64,000 bases of DNA. Source: Wolfiporia cocos. Its lineage: Eukaryota > Basidiomycota > Agaricomycetes > Polyporales > Phaeolaceae. The position numbers and the translations under genes were made by a program. The notes beneath the pieces were generated by a model. The model searched no databases, was not told the DNA's origin, and was given only the letters and a program-made list of their open reading frames with translations. The stretch covers positions 3,596,001 through 3,660,000 of the forward strand of contig JACCLO010000007.1 in assembly GCA_029448655.1 (NCBI GenBank), given 5' to 3'. Within the stretch, counting starts at the first letter, position 1. Every line of letters starts with the position of its first letter. Below, one piece after another: positions 21,092 through 30,637 of this stretch.

Positions 21092-22862
21092 TAAGGCTCC
21101 AACCATATAATATACATGTACAGAAAATCGGTAAATATATGGTATATGGTATATACATAGTATATACATAGTATATACATGGTTTACATGGTTTTTGGAT
21201 GGTAGATTTTTTGGACATCTTGGCATAGCCATTGCTTTGCCCATATTGCTATGGAGATTGTCTCTTCCTTTAATGACATGCTGCAGGTATCAGCACTTGG
21301 CTGATGTGAGGAAAGAATCGGTGTTCAACATTCGACAGCCACACTAGTAGCAGGAATGGCTTAGGAATTGTGCACAATGTGTGAGGTGGTGGGAAACTTG
21401 TATGCATGAGTCTAATGCATGATGCAATCATTATGTGGGATGATATATAGCATAAACATAAAGCTGATCTTGCCTTCTGCCAAATGAGAGGGTAAGCCAA
21501 GCATGTGAATTATGTCCTGACCTCTTTGCATTTGTGCAGCAGCCACCAGAATCTCATATCACCATTGCATTGTACATTCTGTAAGACACATAACTAGTTC
21601 AGATACACTATTCAAATTGTCAATAGTGATGTGCCAGGCCCGGCCCGGCTCAAAAGCCCCGGCTTTGGCCCGGCTTTGGACGGCCTTGGCTTTTCAAAAC
21701 CTCAGGCCGGGCCCCCATTGACGGCCCAGGGCTTGGCCCGGCCCGGCCTGGGGCTTGCCTGGGGCCTGGCACTGTGAGAATGATCATCACTGTAGCCACA
21801 CAAACTCATAATGTACCTACTATCTTCTGACAAAGCCAAGCTCCAGCTTCAATAATTAGTGAATTATAGATCATTTCACCGGCACGGTGCTCCGTGGCGT
21901 GCCTTCCAAATGGGGCATCGTATAGGCGCCCAAAAGTGAGCGACAGGCTTCAGCACCAAATATTCAATCCATGGGACTATCCTCTTGCTTGAATTTAATA
22001 ATATAGACATACTTCATTGGAATATGGCATACTGCTACTTTATATATCCTTATGTCATAGTTACTAGACATTTTATCCGTTAGAGCTTTCAGGCCGGGGC
22101 TCACGGCTTGGCCCGGCCCGGCCCGGCTTGAGACACAAGCCGGGCCCTGGGCTGTCTCAAGCCGTGGTGTAGGTGTCACGGTTTTACGCCGTGGCATGGG
22201 GTCGAACCCCCGCACCCTAGTGTTGTAGTCACATGACCTCGTTTCAGTCGTAGTATAGTGGTCAATCGCCCCCATAGCAGCGTAACCACTCACGTGTATA
22301 GGTCGCCTCTTGCTTACGTACTATAGCACATGACTTAAATAGCGCACGGGCCCTTACTGTAGGGTAGGTAGTAGTGCGCGTCTCTACGTCTGAGCATGTA
22401 TATAGTCTACTGCGCTGGGGCCTTACAGCCCCATGCTAGTTATTCTCGACGTTGGGGCTTGTCCCCCTGTATACCATCTCTCCCACTGTGTGCGACTGCT
22501 GGCTTAGCCACCCCTTGACTTGCTCGTCTGCGCCTCGACACTGCGGTGTGGGCTTATGCCCAAAGGACTTGCGCGTTAGCTTGAGGGCCACTAGGATAGC
22601 GGTACACAGGTTATACGGTGAGGGTATAACTGTGTCAGTAGGGCCTGGCCTGGCTCAGCCCAAGTAGGGCTTGGCCCGGCCTTGCCTATGGCCCAAAGCC
22701 GCGCCTGGCACATCACTAATTGTCAATTGAGGGTCTAATATGAATGCATTCACAACAACCATATACCATATAATATACCATGTATATACCATGTACTCGG
22801 CCACATGTAAATATATGTATATAGTATATATATAAAACCATGTATATATGGTTGGAGCCTTA
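21092..22862 (+). mobile_element. J1: TIR DNA element with 8-bp target duplication
   Basis: Terminal inverted repeats begin TAAGGCTCCAACCATATA. Duplication CTGGCGAC at 21084-21091 and 22863-22870. AT-rich subterminal zones consist of repeated TATACATGG-type units. About 668 bp without the nested hAT-like element, and non-coding. The 8-bp duplication suggests a hAT-type non-autonomous element. J2 (25653-26263) is the same family in inverted orientation. Confidence 0.88.
21624..22718 (+). mobile_element. hAT-like non-autonomous element 1 (GGCCCGG-rich arms), nested in J1
   Basis: 1095 bp. Termini TAGTGATGTGCCAGGC and the inverted counterpart GCCTGGCACATCACTA. Perfect 8-bp duplication ATTGTCAA at 21616-21623 and 22719-22726. 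Terminal arms are low-complexity GGCCC/CCGGC repeats that can fold on themselves. No transposase frame. The TAGNGATG start and 8-bp duplication fit the hAT superfamily. Confidence 0.87.
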
Positions 22863-23269
22863 CTGGCGACACAATCTTCGATGCAAAGAGCGAGAGTCTC
22901 TCTCCGTCAGATGTCTTGACTGACATCAAACGAGCTGTAAAGCTCCTGCACACCAACGATCTGGTCTTCGGTGACCTGCGCCAACCCAACGTCATGGTGG
23001 TAAAGCGCGAGGACGGGAAATATGGCGCGATGCTGATTGATTTTGACTGGTGTGGAGAGGACGGAGAGGCACGAGACCCTGTACGACTCAATATGGGGAT
23101 AAAATGGCACAGCAAAGTTGTGTGTGGTGGGATCATAGCAAAGGAGCATGACGCATACATGTTGTCCAAGATACGGCAGAAGTTCTCGAGTCGTTAGACG
23201 TTAGTTGTGTCTGGTTCACTCATAACAGTAATACCGCTCCTATATTCTTCTATAGAATTCTCTCACGTA

Positions 23270-24230
23270 CTGCTCACAGCTTGTTAAAGCCATTTCTCCC
23301 CCAGCGCCTTCGGTGGCTCGTCATTCTACATGTGCTTCCATTGCCAGTGCAGGTATTCGCTCGCTGCACATGTGCACGTCGAAACACCCTGGCCAAATCG
23401 ACAGCATCCTCTTCCACAATGCCACTGACGAACTCCTTAGCACATACCCTGATATCTCCGTCACCATTCACTGGCGCCCCAGTCACAAGGGCATTCCGGG
23501 CAATGAGCACGTCGACCAGCTAGCGCGCGCAGCAGTTCTCCTACCTGACCACATACCACCCACCATAACATGGTTACGGTCCAATGCTCGCCACCGCACG
23601 TTACGACGCTGGCAAAAGGAGTGGGTTTCTAAAAACCGCATAAACTCTTCGAGACATGCGTTAACCGCACTACCTACGTACACGCTCCACCCCGTCGTAC
23701 AAAAATTTACGGAGACTCGACATATCCAATCTCACCTCTTACAATGCATTACCGGCCATGCCTTTATCGGCGAATACTACCAACGTTTTGTGCCTAACGA
23801 ATCACCACTTTGTCCTTGTGACAACAACACGATCCAGACAAGACGTCACGTCTTACTGCACTGCCCTTTACACAACCACGCACGTTCTTTCCTTCGCAAA
23901 GCTTCACCTTCGCTACAACTCTCCTTCATCCTCGGTACCGTCAAAGGCTGGCGGGCAATCATATCATTCCTCAAGCACTCCTGCGCATTTATCAAACAAG
24001 ATGGCCCCCGAAGGATTTTGATTTTCGACCCAGGGTAAGCCAACATCACCGCCATTACAGGCAACGACCATGACATTCCGTTATGATACCTAACACAAGT
24101 ACGACTGCTCACACCACCCTACTCATTACTACGATAATCTTTACTTCCACCGTGGCTCTAGTTAGCTGCTGCACATGTACATAGGATACTGACTGCGGGG
24201 TATAAATGGTTGTCTCTCTCTCTCTCTCTG
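23270..24230 (+). mobile_element. 5'-truncated LINE (non-LTR) tail with RNase H domain
   Basis: The open frame 23313-24038 encodes the C-terminus of a LINE ORF2. RNase H signature IHWRPSHKGIPGNEHVDQLA (conserved His and Asp) is followed by the typical Trp/Cys-rich tail with CPCDNNTIQTRRHVLLHCP, a C..C..H..C-like motif. The 3' end is marked by GGTATAAATGG and a (TC)n run at 24213-24229. The 5' edge near 23270 is approximate. It sits between Crinkler copies 2 and 3, as expected for a dead-on-arrival insertion. Reverse transcriptase is absent. Confidence 0.78.
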
Positions 24231-24251
24231 CACACGTGCCCTCTTTCATTG

Positions 24252-26571
24252 TAGTGTTGCCGAAGTTCGGTTCAGTTCAGGTTCAGGGGGGTCTGGGGCT
24301 GAACCTAGAACTGAACCGACTGCAGGGAGCCTGAACCTGAACCTGAACCTGGACTGAACCTGCTGAACTGGTTCAGCAGGTTCGGTTCACGGTTCGAACT
24401 AGGTTCGAACCACTAAATGACTTGCTTTTCTAGAATGTAAAAATAATATTGAGTCCACTGGAGTAACCAATGTGCTGCAAAATAAATGTGCCATAGACAT
24501 TAGAACCATGTGAGAACACCGAGACGTGACCAAACACGCATCAAAATGACGCAGAATGCACCACGGAAAGTCAGCTGGTAGGCAGAATGCTCATCCGAGG
24601 TGGTTTAGTCACAGCTCGACCGATCGTGATCGACCTCGATCGTGCTCGCACAGTGAACGTTGAACCTTCACTGGTTTGCGCACAATCTGAAATGTCGCAA
24701 AAGCCCTGCGGACACTCTCTGGCTGCTCATTTAGTCAAAGACAGATACTATCCGACATTTCTCTAGGCTCTCTAGCATAGACAGGTCTGTCCCAACCTCG
24801 ACTGCTTTCCTATAGCTTTTTCCATGTCTTGCCTCTCTAACCTCTGCGCACCACCTTAGATCTACGGTCTATCGGTCTCGTAAAATAACTTTCTAGTATT
24901 CCAGGACAATCTTCACTGTTTCAGGGTTCGTCTCCGACTTGTCTAGCTTATAGGGTGCATACTCAAATTTTAGGGCACTCAAAATGTTGTAGAAAACCTG
25001 ATAGCTCTCTATGTATTTAGGCGATGTGCAGATACGAGAAAATACATTGATTACTGCCAAGACGAAATTAGACGAAGAGCTGTACTCGAGGCGTTCGCTC
25101 AGGACTTAGGGAATCAGTTACCAATGTTTTGATTTGATTTCTATTATTCCTGATCCATTCAACGTAACGCCGCCGTTTGGATCGTTACAAGCTGCGTGTC
25201 TCCTGGGTACATTGCTCGCCATCGACCCATTAAACACCTCACCTATCATGGCACATCCTGACCTGCCCGGAGGGAAATATTTTTCTGACAACACCAAACT
25301 TCAAGTTCTGCAGTGCCTCTATTTGGTGTCTATTGGGCTGCTACATTCCAAATTGGCTCTTAGTCTTCTTTACAGTGGTAAAACATAATTTTTGATGCAC
25401 AATAGTCACTCAAGGCAGCAAATCTGAGCAGTTCAGTAATCAGAATCCATGAGCAGAATGAGTGTGAATTAGCCTGAGACAGCTCTGTATATAACCTAGG
25501 TTCATGGATATGAAGTGAAACATTGTGAACTACATTTTTTACTTCATCTGACAGCAGTGAATGTAGCCCAGTGCCAAAGAAAGCACAGTACTTCCAACAT
25601 GGGGCAGAGCTCTCACCATATTCCGGGGAGACTGGAGTATATCAGTGCTGATTAAGGCTCCAACCATATAATATACATGGTATATTATATAGTATATGGT
25701 TGTTGTGAATGCATCCATATTAGACCCTCAAATTGTTGTTTTGAATATGTACTTGAGCTAGTTATGTTTCTTACAGATTGTATGGTGCAGTGGCAATATG
25801 AGATTTGGACAATCTGCTGGCCATTGCACAAATGCAAGGATGTTAAGTTGTAATTCACACACTCTGCTTACCCTCTCATTTGGCAGAAGGTGAAATCAGA
25901 TTTATGTTTATGCTGTATATCATCCCACATAGTGATTGCATCATGCATTTGACTCATGTGTAAAAGTTTCCCATCATCTCACACATTGTGCACAATTTTT
26001 AAGCCATTCCAGCTACTAGTGGGGCTGTTAACACCAATTTCTGACTTGCATCAGCCAAGTGCTGATACATGTGGCATGTTGTTGAAGGAGGAGACAATCT
26101 CCATAGCCATATGGGCAAGGCAATGGCTATGTCAAGATGTCTGAAAAATCTACCATCTGAAAACCATGTAAACCATGTATATACCATGTATATACCATGT
26201 ATATACTATATACCATATATTTACTGATTTCCTGTACATGTATATTATATGGTTGGAGCCTTAGTGCTGATGCTTGCCATTGTGAAGCCAGTTATCCATA
26301 GCTTACTGCAACAATACTATAGCAAAGATGGCAAGAATATGATTGTAATTTATGCTTATCCACCAGCAGTTGCCAAGAATATGTTAATGCTAAGTGGTTC
26401 AAGGTTCAGTCCGGTTCAAACCTGGTTCAAGGGTACCCATGGCCCCCCTGAACCAAGAACCGAACCTTGACATCCTACCCTGAACCGGACCTGGACTGAA
26501 CCTGAACCTAGGTTCGGTTCCGGCGGTTCAGGTTCCGAACCTTGGTTCTGAACTGAACTTCGGCAACACTA
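24252..26571 (+). mobile_element. K: 2.3-kb TIR element with GGTTC-repeat arms, containing J2
   Basis: Termini TAGTGTTGCCGAAGTTC and its inverted copy, flanked by an 8-bp duplication TTTCATTG (24244-24251 and 26572-26579). Both ends are long runs of GGTTC/GAACC units that can pair with each other. The interior (24416-25652 and 26272-26390) is AT-rich; an 84-codon frame at 25134-25388 resembles no transposase. About 1.7 kb without J2. Likely a non-autonomous hAT-like element. Confidence 0.82.
25653..26263 (-). mobile_element. J2: TIR DNA element, uninterrupted copy of J
   Basis: 611 bp, TAAGGCTCCAACCATATA termini, perfect 8-bp duplication GTGCTGAT (25645-25652 and 26264-26271). Inverted relative to J1, and it shows J without the nested hAT-like element. 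Confidence 0.9.
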
Positions 26572-27317
26572 TTTCATTGGTCCCCATTTCACCACATACT
26601 GTGACAGCGCAGGCAAGAAGGTCGTGCTCAAGTACAGGGAGCGCCTTGTTCCCTACATCAGCATCAGCGCGAAGGCAGTATTCGTGGCAGAGGCCGAGAG
26701 CGAGTCTGAGACAGCAAAGGTCGTCGTCAAATTCGCGTACACGTACAATCAAAAAGTGCACGAGCTGCTCGCTAGAGCCTTGCGCCCAAAGCTTCGGCAC
26801 TGTGTGCATGAGCCCAGCATTGGAATGCAGGTTGTCGTCATGGATTTTGTTGAGGGTAGCGAGGTCGATGGTGCACTGTTGGATCCCACACACATCCAGT
26901 CGCTCTGCAGCGCAGCGCAGTCACGACGTTGCACCAGGACAAGTTTGTGTCACGAGCACATCACGACCATGTGCCGTAATAGCTTAAGTACTGAGAACCA
27001 CCGATGCCAACAGAGTTGGCATTGTGCCCTTTTGGCGCAATGGTTATTGCATTACGGCTGGAGAATTGTATTGGGTCCACACCAGCACGTGATAGTTTGT
27101 GTTTGGTGACTTGCGTGCTCCGAATGTGTTGATTGTGGGAGACGGGATTGTGCTGGTCGACTTTGACTGGTGTGGGAAGGACGGTGAAGTGCAGTATCCT
27201 AGCGATATTCTCCTGGATGAGCAAACCATATGTTGGCACCGTGGAGTGAAGCGGGGAGGGCTTATAGAGAAGGAGCATGATGCGCACCTTTTCACGCATC
27301 AAAACTTAAACCCGTGA
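26572..27317 (+). pseudogene. Crinkler-like gene, copy 3, kinase-domain fragment
   Basis: Only the kinase-like C-terminus remains. Residues homologous to copy 1 include KAVFVAEAE, KVVVKFA (candidate ATP-binding Lys), VVVMDFVEG, then FGDLRAPNVLIV and LVDFDWCG. A 144-bp insertion (26951-27094) with 8-bp duplication splits the catalytic-loop motif between VF and GDLR. Upstream, K and the LINE tail replace the rest of the gene; only about 14 gene-like bases (24230-24243) remain on the far side of K. Clearly more diverged from copies 1 and 2 than they are from each other. Confidence 0.72.
26951..27094 (+). mobile_element. 144-bp insertion with 8-bp target duplication (MITE- or SINE-like)
   Basis: Flanked by GTTTGTGT at 26943-26950 and 27095-27102. 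Deleting it with one duplication restores the reading frame through DKFVFGDLR. The ends (CACGAGCACATC and the complement TATCACGTGCTGG) are at best weakly inverted. It contains TTTTGGCGCAATGG, resembling a tRNA A-box, but no convincing B-box. Confidence 0.65.
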
Positions 27318-27744
27318 TTACCACCTCGACAAAAGTACAAGTACCGCAGATCATGTCACCCTCTATGTCCCCGCCCTACGAGACGGTTGCGCTTATCATT
27401 GCCGAGGAAAAGTCGAAATGGGAACTGGAGGCTGTGATCCTACTGTGCAGGATTCCTATTCTTATGAGCACTTCTGGGCATCCCCAGAGGTACGCATCGC
27501 TGCCTTGTCTCCCAACATTTCTGATTTCTTCTTCTCAACAGCATCAGAAAGTACAAAGTGTGTCCTACTGCCCCTCCTTCCTCGTCGCACTATCCGGGTC
27601 GTGGCTTTGCGTGCTCAGCACTGTATGGACAGATTACATTGTCATTCAGCGCCTCACGGATTTCCTGTGGCTGGGAACCAGTACGCTTATCGACTACAGT
27701 CACTGCCTCAACATTGCATGCGTCCTTAGTTCTTTCGGGATAGC
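27318..27744. other. Unassigned region downstream of copy 3
   Basis: Short plus-strand frames (27314-27802, 27418-27729) overlap without recognisable motifs. No repeat termini seen. May be a relic of host sequence. Confidence 0.3.
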
Positions 27745-28367
27745 TAGTGATGTGCAAAGCACGGCTCAAAGCCATGAGCCAGGCCTGGCCGAGCCGACTT
27801 AAGCCGGGCTGAGCCGAGCCTGGGGGGGCGGCTTGAGACGGCTCAGGGCCCAACTTGGATCGTGAGCCGGCCGTAGCCAAGCACTGAGCCGGCGGCTTTA
27901 GGTGCGCAGCTGTGGTGTTGTTACAATTAGCGAAAATGGGCCCTTTGGTTTAAGATTTTGCATGAATTCACCTTATATGATCTCAACGACCATTACAATG
28001 ACTTGTGATCTGCTAACACGGTGCGGAACGTTGTGACTACTATTGCGATTGGGGTTGTGATTAGTGATGTGCAAAGCACGGCTCAGCTCAAAGCCCGGGG
28101 CTTGGGCCTGGCTTTGAAGGGCTTGGGCTCAGCGGAATGTCAAGCCGGGCCCTCCTTGATGGCTCAGGCCAGCTTGGGCCTGGCTCAAGCTCAGGGCGGG
28201 GCTTATGGGTAATCATGTAGGACCTCGAAATTATTGACTTGTGCAGCTCAAATGGCAGCACAACATATTCAGAATGCTTATATGTCTACTATTTGTTGTT
28301 ATTCTGATCTACAAGTGTTTTTACAGCTGCTTATGATGTTGACCAAAAATCCAGATCTTGATCACAA
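27745..28367 (+). mobile_element. P2: left part of a foldback TIR element (AGCC-rich arm)
   Basis: Begins TAGTGATGTGCAAAGCACGG, identical to the left end of P1 at 51721. It follows P1 through the arm and into the central region, where the E element is inserted at 28367. The right half is absent: the sequence after E belongs to a different element. Within it, 28063-28203 is a piece of another TAGTGATGTGC-type element with GGCTTGGGC repeats. Confidence 0.75.
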
Positions 28368-28927
28368 TGTCACGGTTTCTCTTATTTTTCCCTATTTTTC
28401 CCTATTTTTCTCTGATTTTCTACAGCTCGTTCTACTCGCTTTCCAAGTCACGTTATGTCCTATCTTATCTCACTCTCGCAGATAACTCTTATCTTATCTC
28501 TTGTGCACGTTAGCTCAGCGCCTATCATGGCGCCTCGTCTTATCTGTAGACTTATCTTATCTTTCCTGCACGTGACCCTACAAAGAGTTCACAACATACG
28601 TTGCCACACGTCACATGGCTTTCTAGTGACTCGCGTCACCTGCCGCTGCCTCACGCTCAGTCAGCGACCTTTAGAACTATCACAAGCTTCGGGTCGTACC
28701 ATTACCGGTACATAACCCTACGCCCTGCGGTATCACTAGTCTTACCTACGGTGTTACGGGTCTTACCCTTCATGTATATAAGCTGGCCTCTGAGTACGTT
28801 GTAGACTCAGAATAGTTCTCCTCGACAATCGACTAGTTGTTCTTACCAACTGCTTGACTCTTACACCTCACTCTTATCGACACCGCCCCTCAACTACATT
28901 TTCAGTCATAAGTGAGTGTCTGTGTCA
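28368..28927 (+). repeat. LTR, family E (5' LTR)
   Basis: 560 bp, TGTCACGGTTTC...TCTGTGTCA. It has one copy of a 12-bp motif (GCTCAGTCAGCG) that is duplicated around a 43-bp segment in the 3' LTR. Confidence 0.92.
28775..28819 (+). promoter_or_regulatory. E LTR promoter: TATA box and self-primer start
   Basis: TATATAAG at 28775-28782, then AGAATAGTTCT (28809-28819) 34 bp downstream. The 11-mer is the exact complement of the sequence after the LTR, so it is a good candidate for the transcript 5' end. Confidence 0.65.
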
Positions 28928-28929
28928 TT

Positions 28930-28940
28930 AGAACTATTCT
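28930..28940 (+). other. Putative self-primer binding site of element E
   Basis: AGAACTATTCT, two bases (TT) after the LTR end, exactly complementary to 28809-28819. Confidence 0.75.
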
Positions 28941-29545
28941 TTTCATCGCCCCCCGGCCTTTTGGCCCTGGGGATTTGTGTTTCTAGGCCGGCGGTTTGGT
29001 GTCTTCCCTTTACAGGTATTTTTTGTATTGGGATCTGGGGGATACATGGCGACGACCAGCCATTCAATAGGTTATTAGCGGCACCTGCAAAGGGCCGTTA
29101 ATGTGAACAGCGGCGGTGGATCAGACATGGGCGATGCCCCAGACCTATCCCCGTTACTTAGTAACACGTTTATTGTCCAGACGTAAGGACACAGCCTCGT
29201 TCCTTCGGGAACCAGACTAAAACCCGGCTTGCCGGCCTAATGACCATATGGGATTGAACCTTAACGGGATCTCCCGGTCACCGCTTCTCAGCGGCGGCTA
29301 GCTTGCCTGCGGTGGACGTTTGGGAGCGCTGCGGCTAGCCACCATGGGTGTAATACCCTAATCTGGCCTGTTACCGGGACCGCAAGGGAAGCGGGACCCG
29401 TTGTATCTTCCACTCCGGACGTGTATGAGAGAGATGCACGCCGTCGTCGACTCACCGACATGACACCTTACCGCATCAAGAACGGCCGTTCCCGGACTTT
29501 TTACGTAGTTATTTAGTACAAGCTTTCTCACGAAGTTACACAGCC

Positions 29546-30427
29546 ATGCCTGCCGAGCGACAAGAGAAGTCCATCAAGATGGTCGAGGCGCGCCTGAGGG
29601 CCGGCCCGATTGTCAAGAAGCAGAAGCAGAAGGGTGACACCGGCAAGATGCCGGACAAGATGGTCGTTACCAACGCGGCTAACGGCAAACCGGAGCTCTG
29701 GAACATTCCGTCCAAGAGCCGAAAGGAGGTAGAAGACCTCATCCGGAAGCCCAAGTATCACGGGCCTCGCCTCGGCCCCGTTGCCATCAAAACAAGGAAC
29801 CAGCAGATCGCGGAGGAAGAAGCCAAGGCCATGCGAGAGTACGCGGCCCTTTCTGCTAAGCGCGCCCGCGAGCGACGCTTAGAGGAAGAAGCCGAAGTAG
29901 CTCGCCATGTCGAGGCCGACGCCGCTTCCCGCGCCCGACGCGCGCCTCCACCCCCCGATCAGTCTCTTATGAACCGCATCCTCACGCCCGACGAACTTCA
30001 AAAAATCGTCGACCTCGTCCGCTTGCCGTGGGCCGAATGGGCTGAAAGACGCCTCTACGACATCCCTCGAGACTTCAACGTCTTCGACATCTCCTGCACG
30101 GAGAAGAAGTTCGATTGGGGTGCCAAGGTAATACCCACGCTCCTGGAGACCGCGAAGGTACTTTCCCCGGTGTACACTTGCATCGTGGCGAATGCCGATC
30201 TCTGCAACGGTCATCCCACATATGAGGTAACCAACCTCATACGGGACCTCCAGACAGTCTGTAAGGGTTTCATCGAGGCGGTCCTTATGGATCGGATCGA
30301 TAACAAGCAAATGCGCTTGTTAGTTAAGAACTGCAAGATCATAGGGAACTTTATGGTTGGATATCCTAGCGTAGATAGGGAGCACATACAGCGTATAATA
30401 CGGGGCCTCAATGCCCTTAATGTATAG
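29546..30427 (+). CDS. ORF1 of element E, upstream of gag (unknown function)
   Basis: 293 residues from an ATG at 29546, ending 210 bp before gag. No recognised domain. The N-terminus is basic (VKKQKQKG), then LWNIP near residue 52, an Arg/Glu/Ala-rich probable coiled coil at about 85-130, a Pro-rich hinge, and a C-terminal helical part with VKNCKIIGNF. The A element has an ORF of similar length in the same place (60221-61144) with LWEIP, a basic helical middle and KKYCKQLGNI, so the two look like distant homologues. Intact while pol is damaged. Could be an accessory nucleic-acid-binding or Gag-related protein; function not known. Confidence 0.7.
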   Translation: MPAERQEKSIKMVEARLRAGPIVKKQKQKGDTGKMPDKMVVTNAANGKPELWNIPSKSRKEVEDLIRKPKYHGPRLGPVAIKTRNQQIAEEEAKAMREYAALSAKRARERRLEEEAEVARHVEADAASRARRAPPPPDQSLMNRILTPDELQKIVDLVRLPWAEWAERRLYDIPRDFNVFDISCTEKKFDWGAKVIPTLLETAKVLSPVYTCIVANADLCNGHPTYEVTNLIRDLQTVCKGFIEAVLMDRIDNKQMRLLVKNCKIIGNFMVGYPSVDREHIQRIIRGLNALNV

Positions 30428-30637
30428 TTCCCGGTCCACCAAATGTAAACCCTCGCAGACCACCTGAGAAGGGGTCTTGCTCTACGCTTCTTATCGTGTG
30501 ACTTCAAGCTCGCGCTCAAGAAAGGCACAACACATGGCAGTAGATAATTTTTAGTAATTACGTAGCTTTTTTTCTCGGTTCTCCTCCTTTTACAGGCTGT
30601 CCCGCGCTTTTCAAGCAAGTGCTTACCAGTCATAACA

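Larger units (their letters stand above)
19430..23197 (+). pseudogene. Crinkler-like gene, copy 2, disrupted by nested TIR elements
   Basis: Exon 1 begins without an ATG (GIDVPVRTRMDQLR is recognisable) and soon meets a TAG, with the rest deleted. From about 19534 to 19975 exons 2-3 and introns 1-3 are nearly identical to copy 1. Exon 4 (about 19965-20500) is clearly diverged but keeps WLKAGRPFG and AAFGYARYYL. A TGA interrupts exon 5 at 20881-20883, and the kinase-like part is split by the J1 insertion (21092-22862) within VTGD. The C-terminal piece 22863-23197 reads through FGDLRQPNVMVV and LIDFDWCG to a TAG. Not functional as a full-length protein. Confidence 0.8.

Noticed and set aside
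24210..24232. (TC)n tract as an independent microsatellite
   Set aside because: Its position directly after the LINE 3' end makes it more likely the LINE tail.
25134..25388. 84-codon frame within K as a transposase remnant
   Set aside because: No hAT or other transposase motif (for example the C-terminal dimerisation region) is visible.
26984..27090. tRNA gene or SINE head in the 144-bp insertion
   Set aside because: An A-box-like sequence is present, but there is no B-box at a suitable distance, no poly-A or simple tail, and no cloverleaf.
27314..27802. 162-codon frame after Crinkler copy 3
   Set aside because: It runs into foldback element P2, contains no motif, and overlaps equally long frames.
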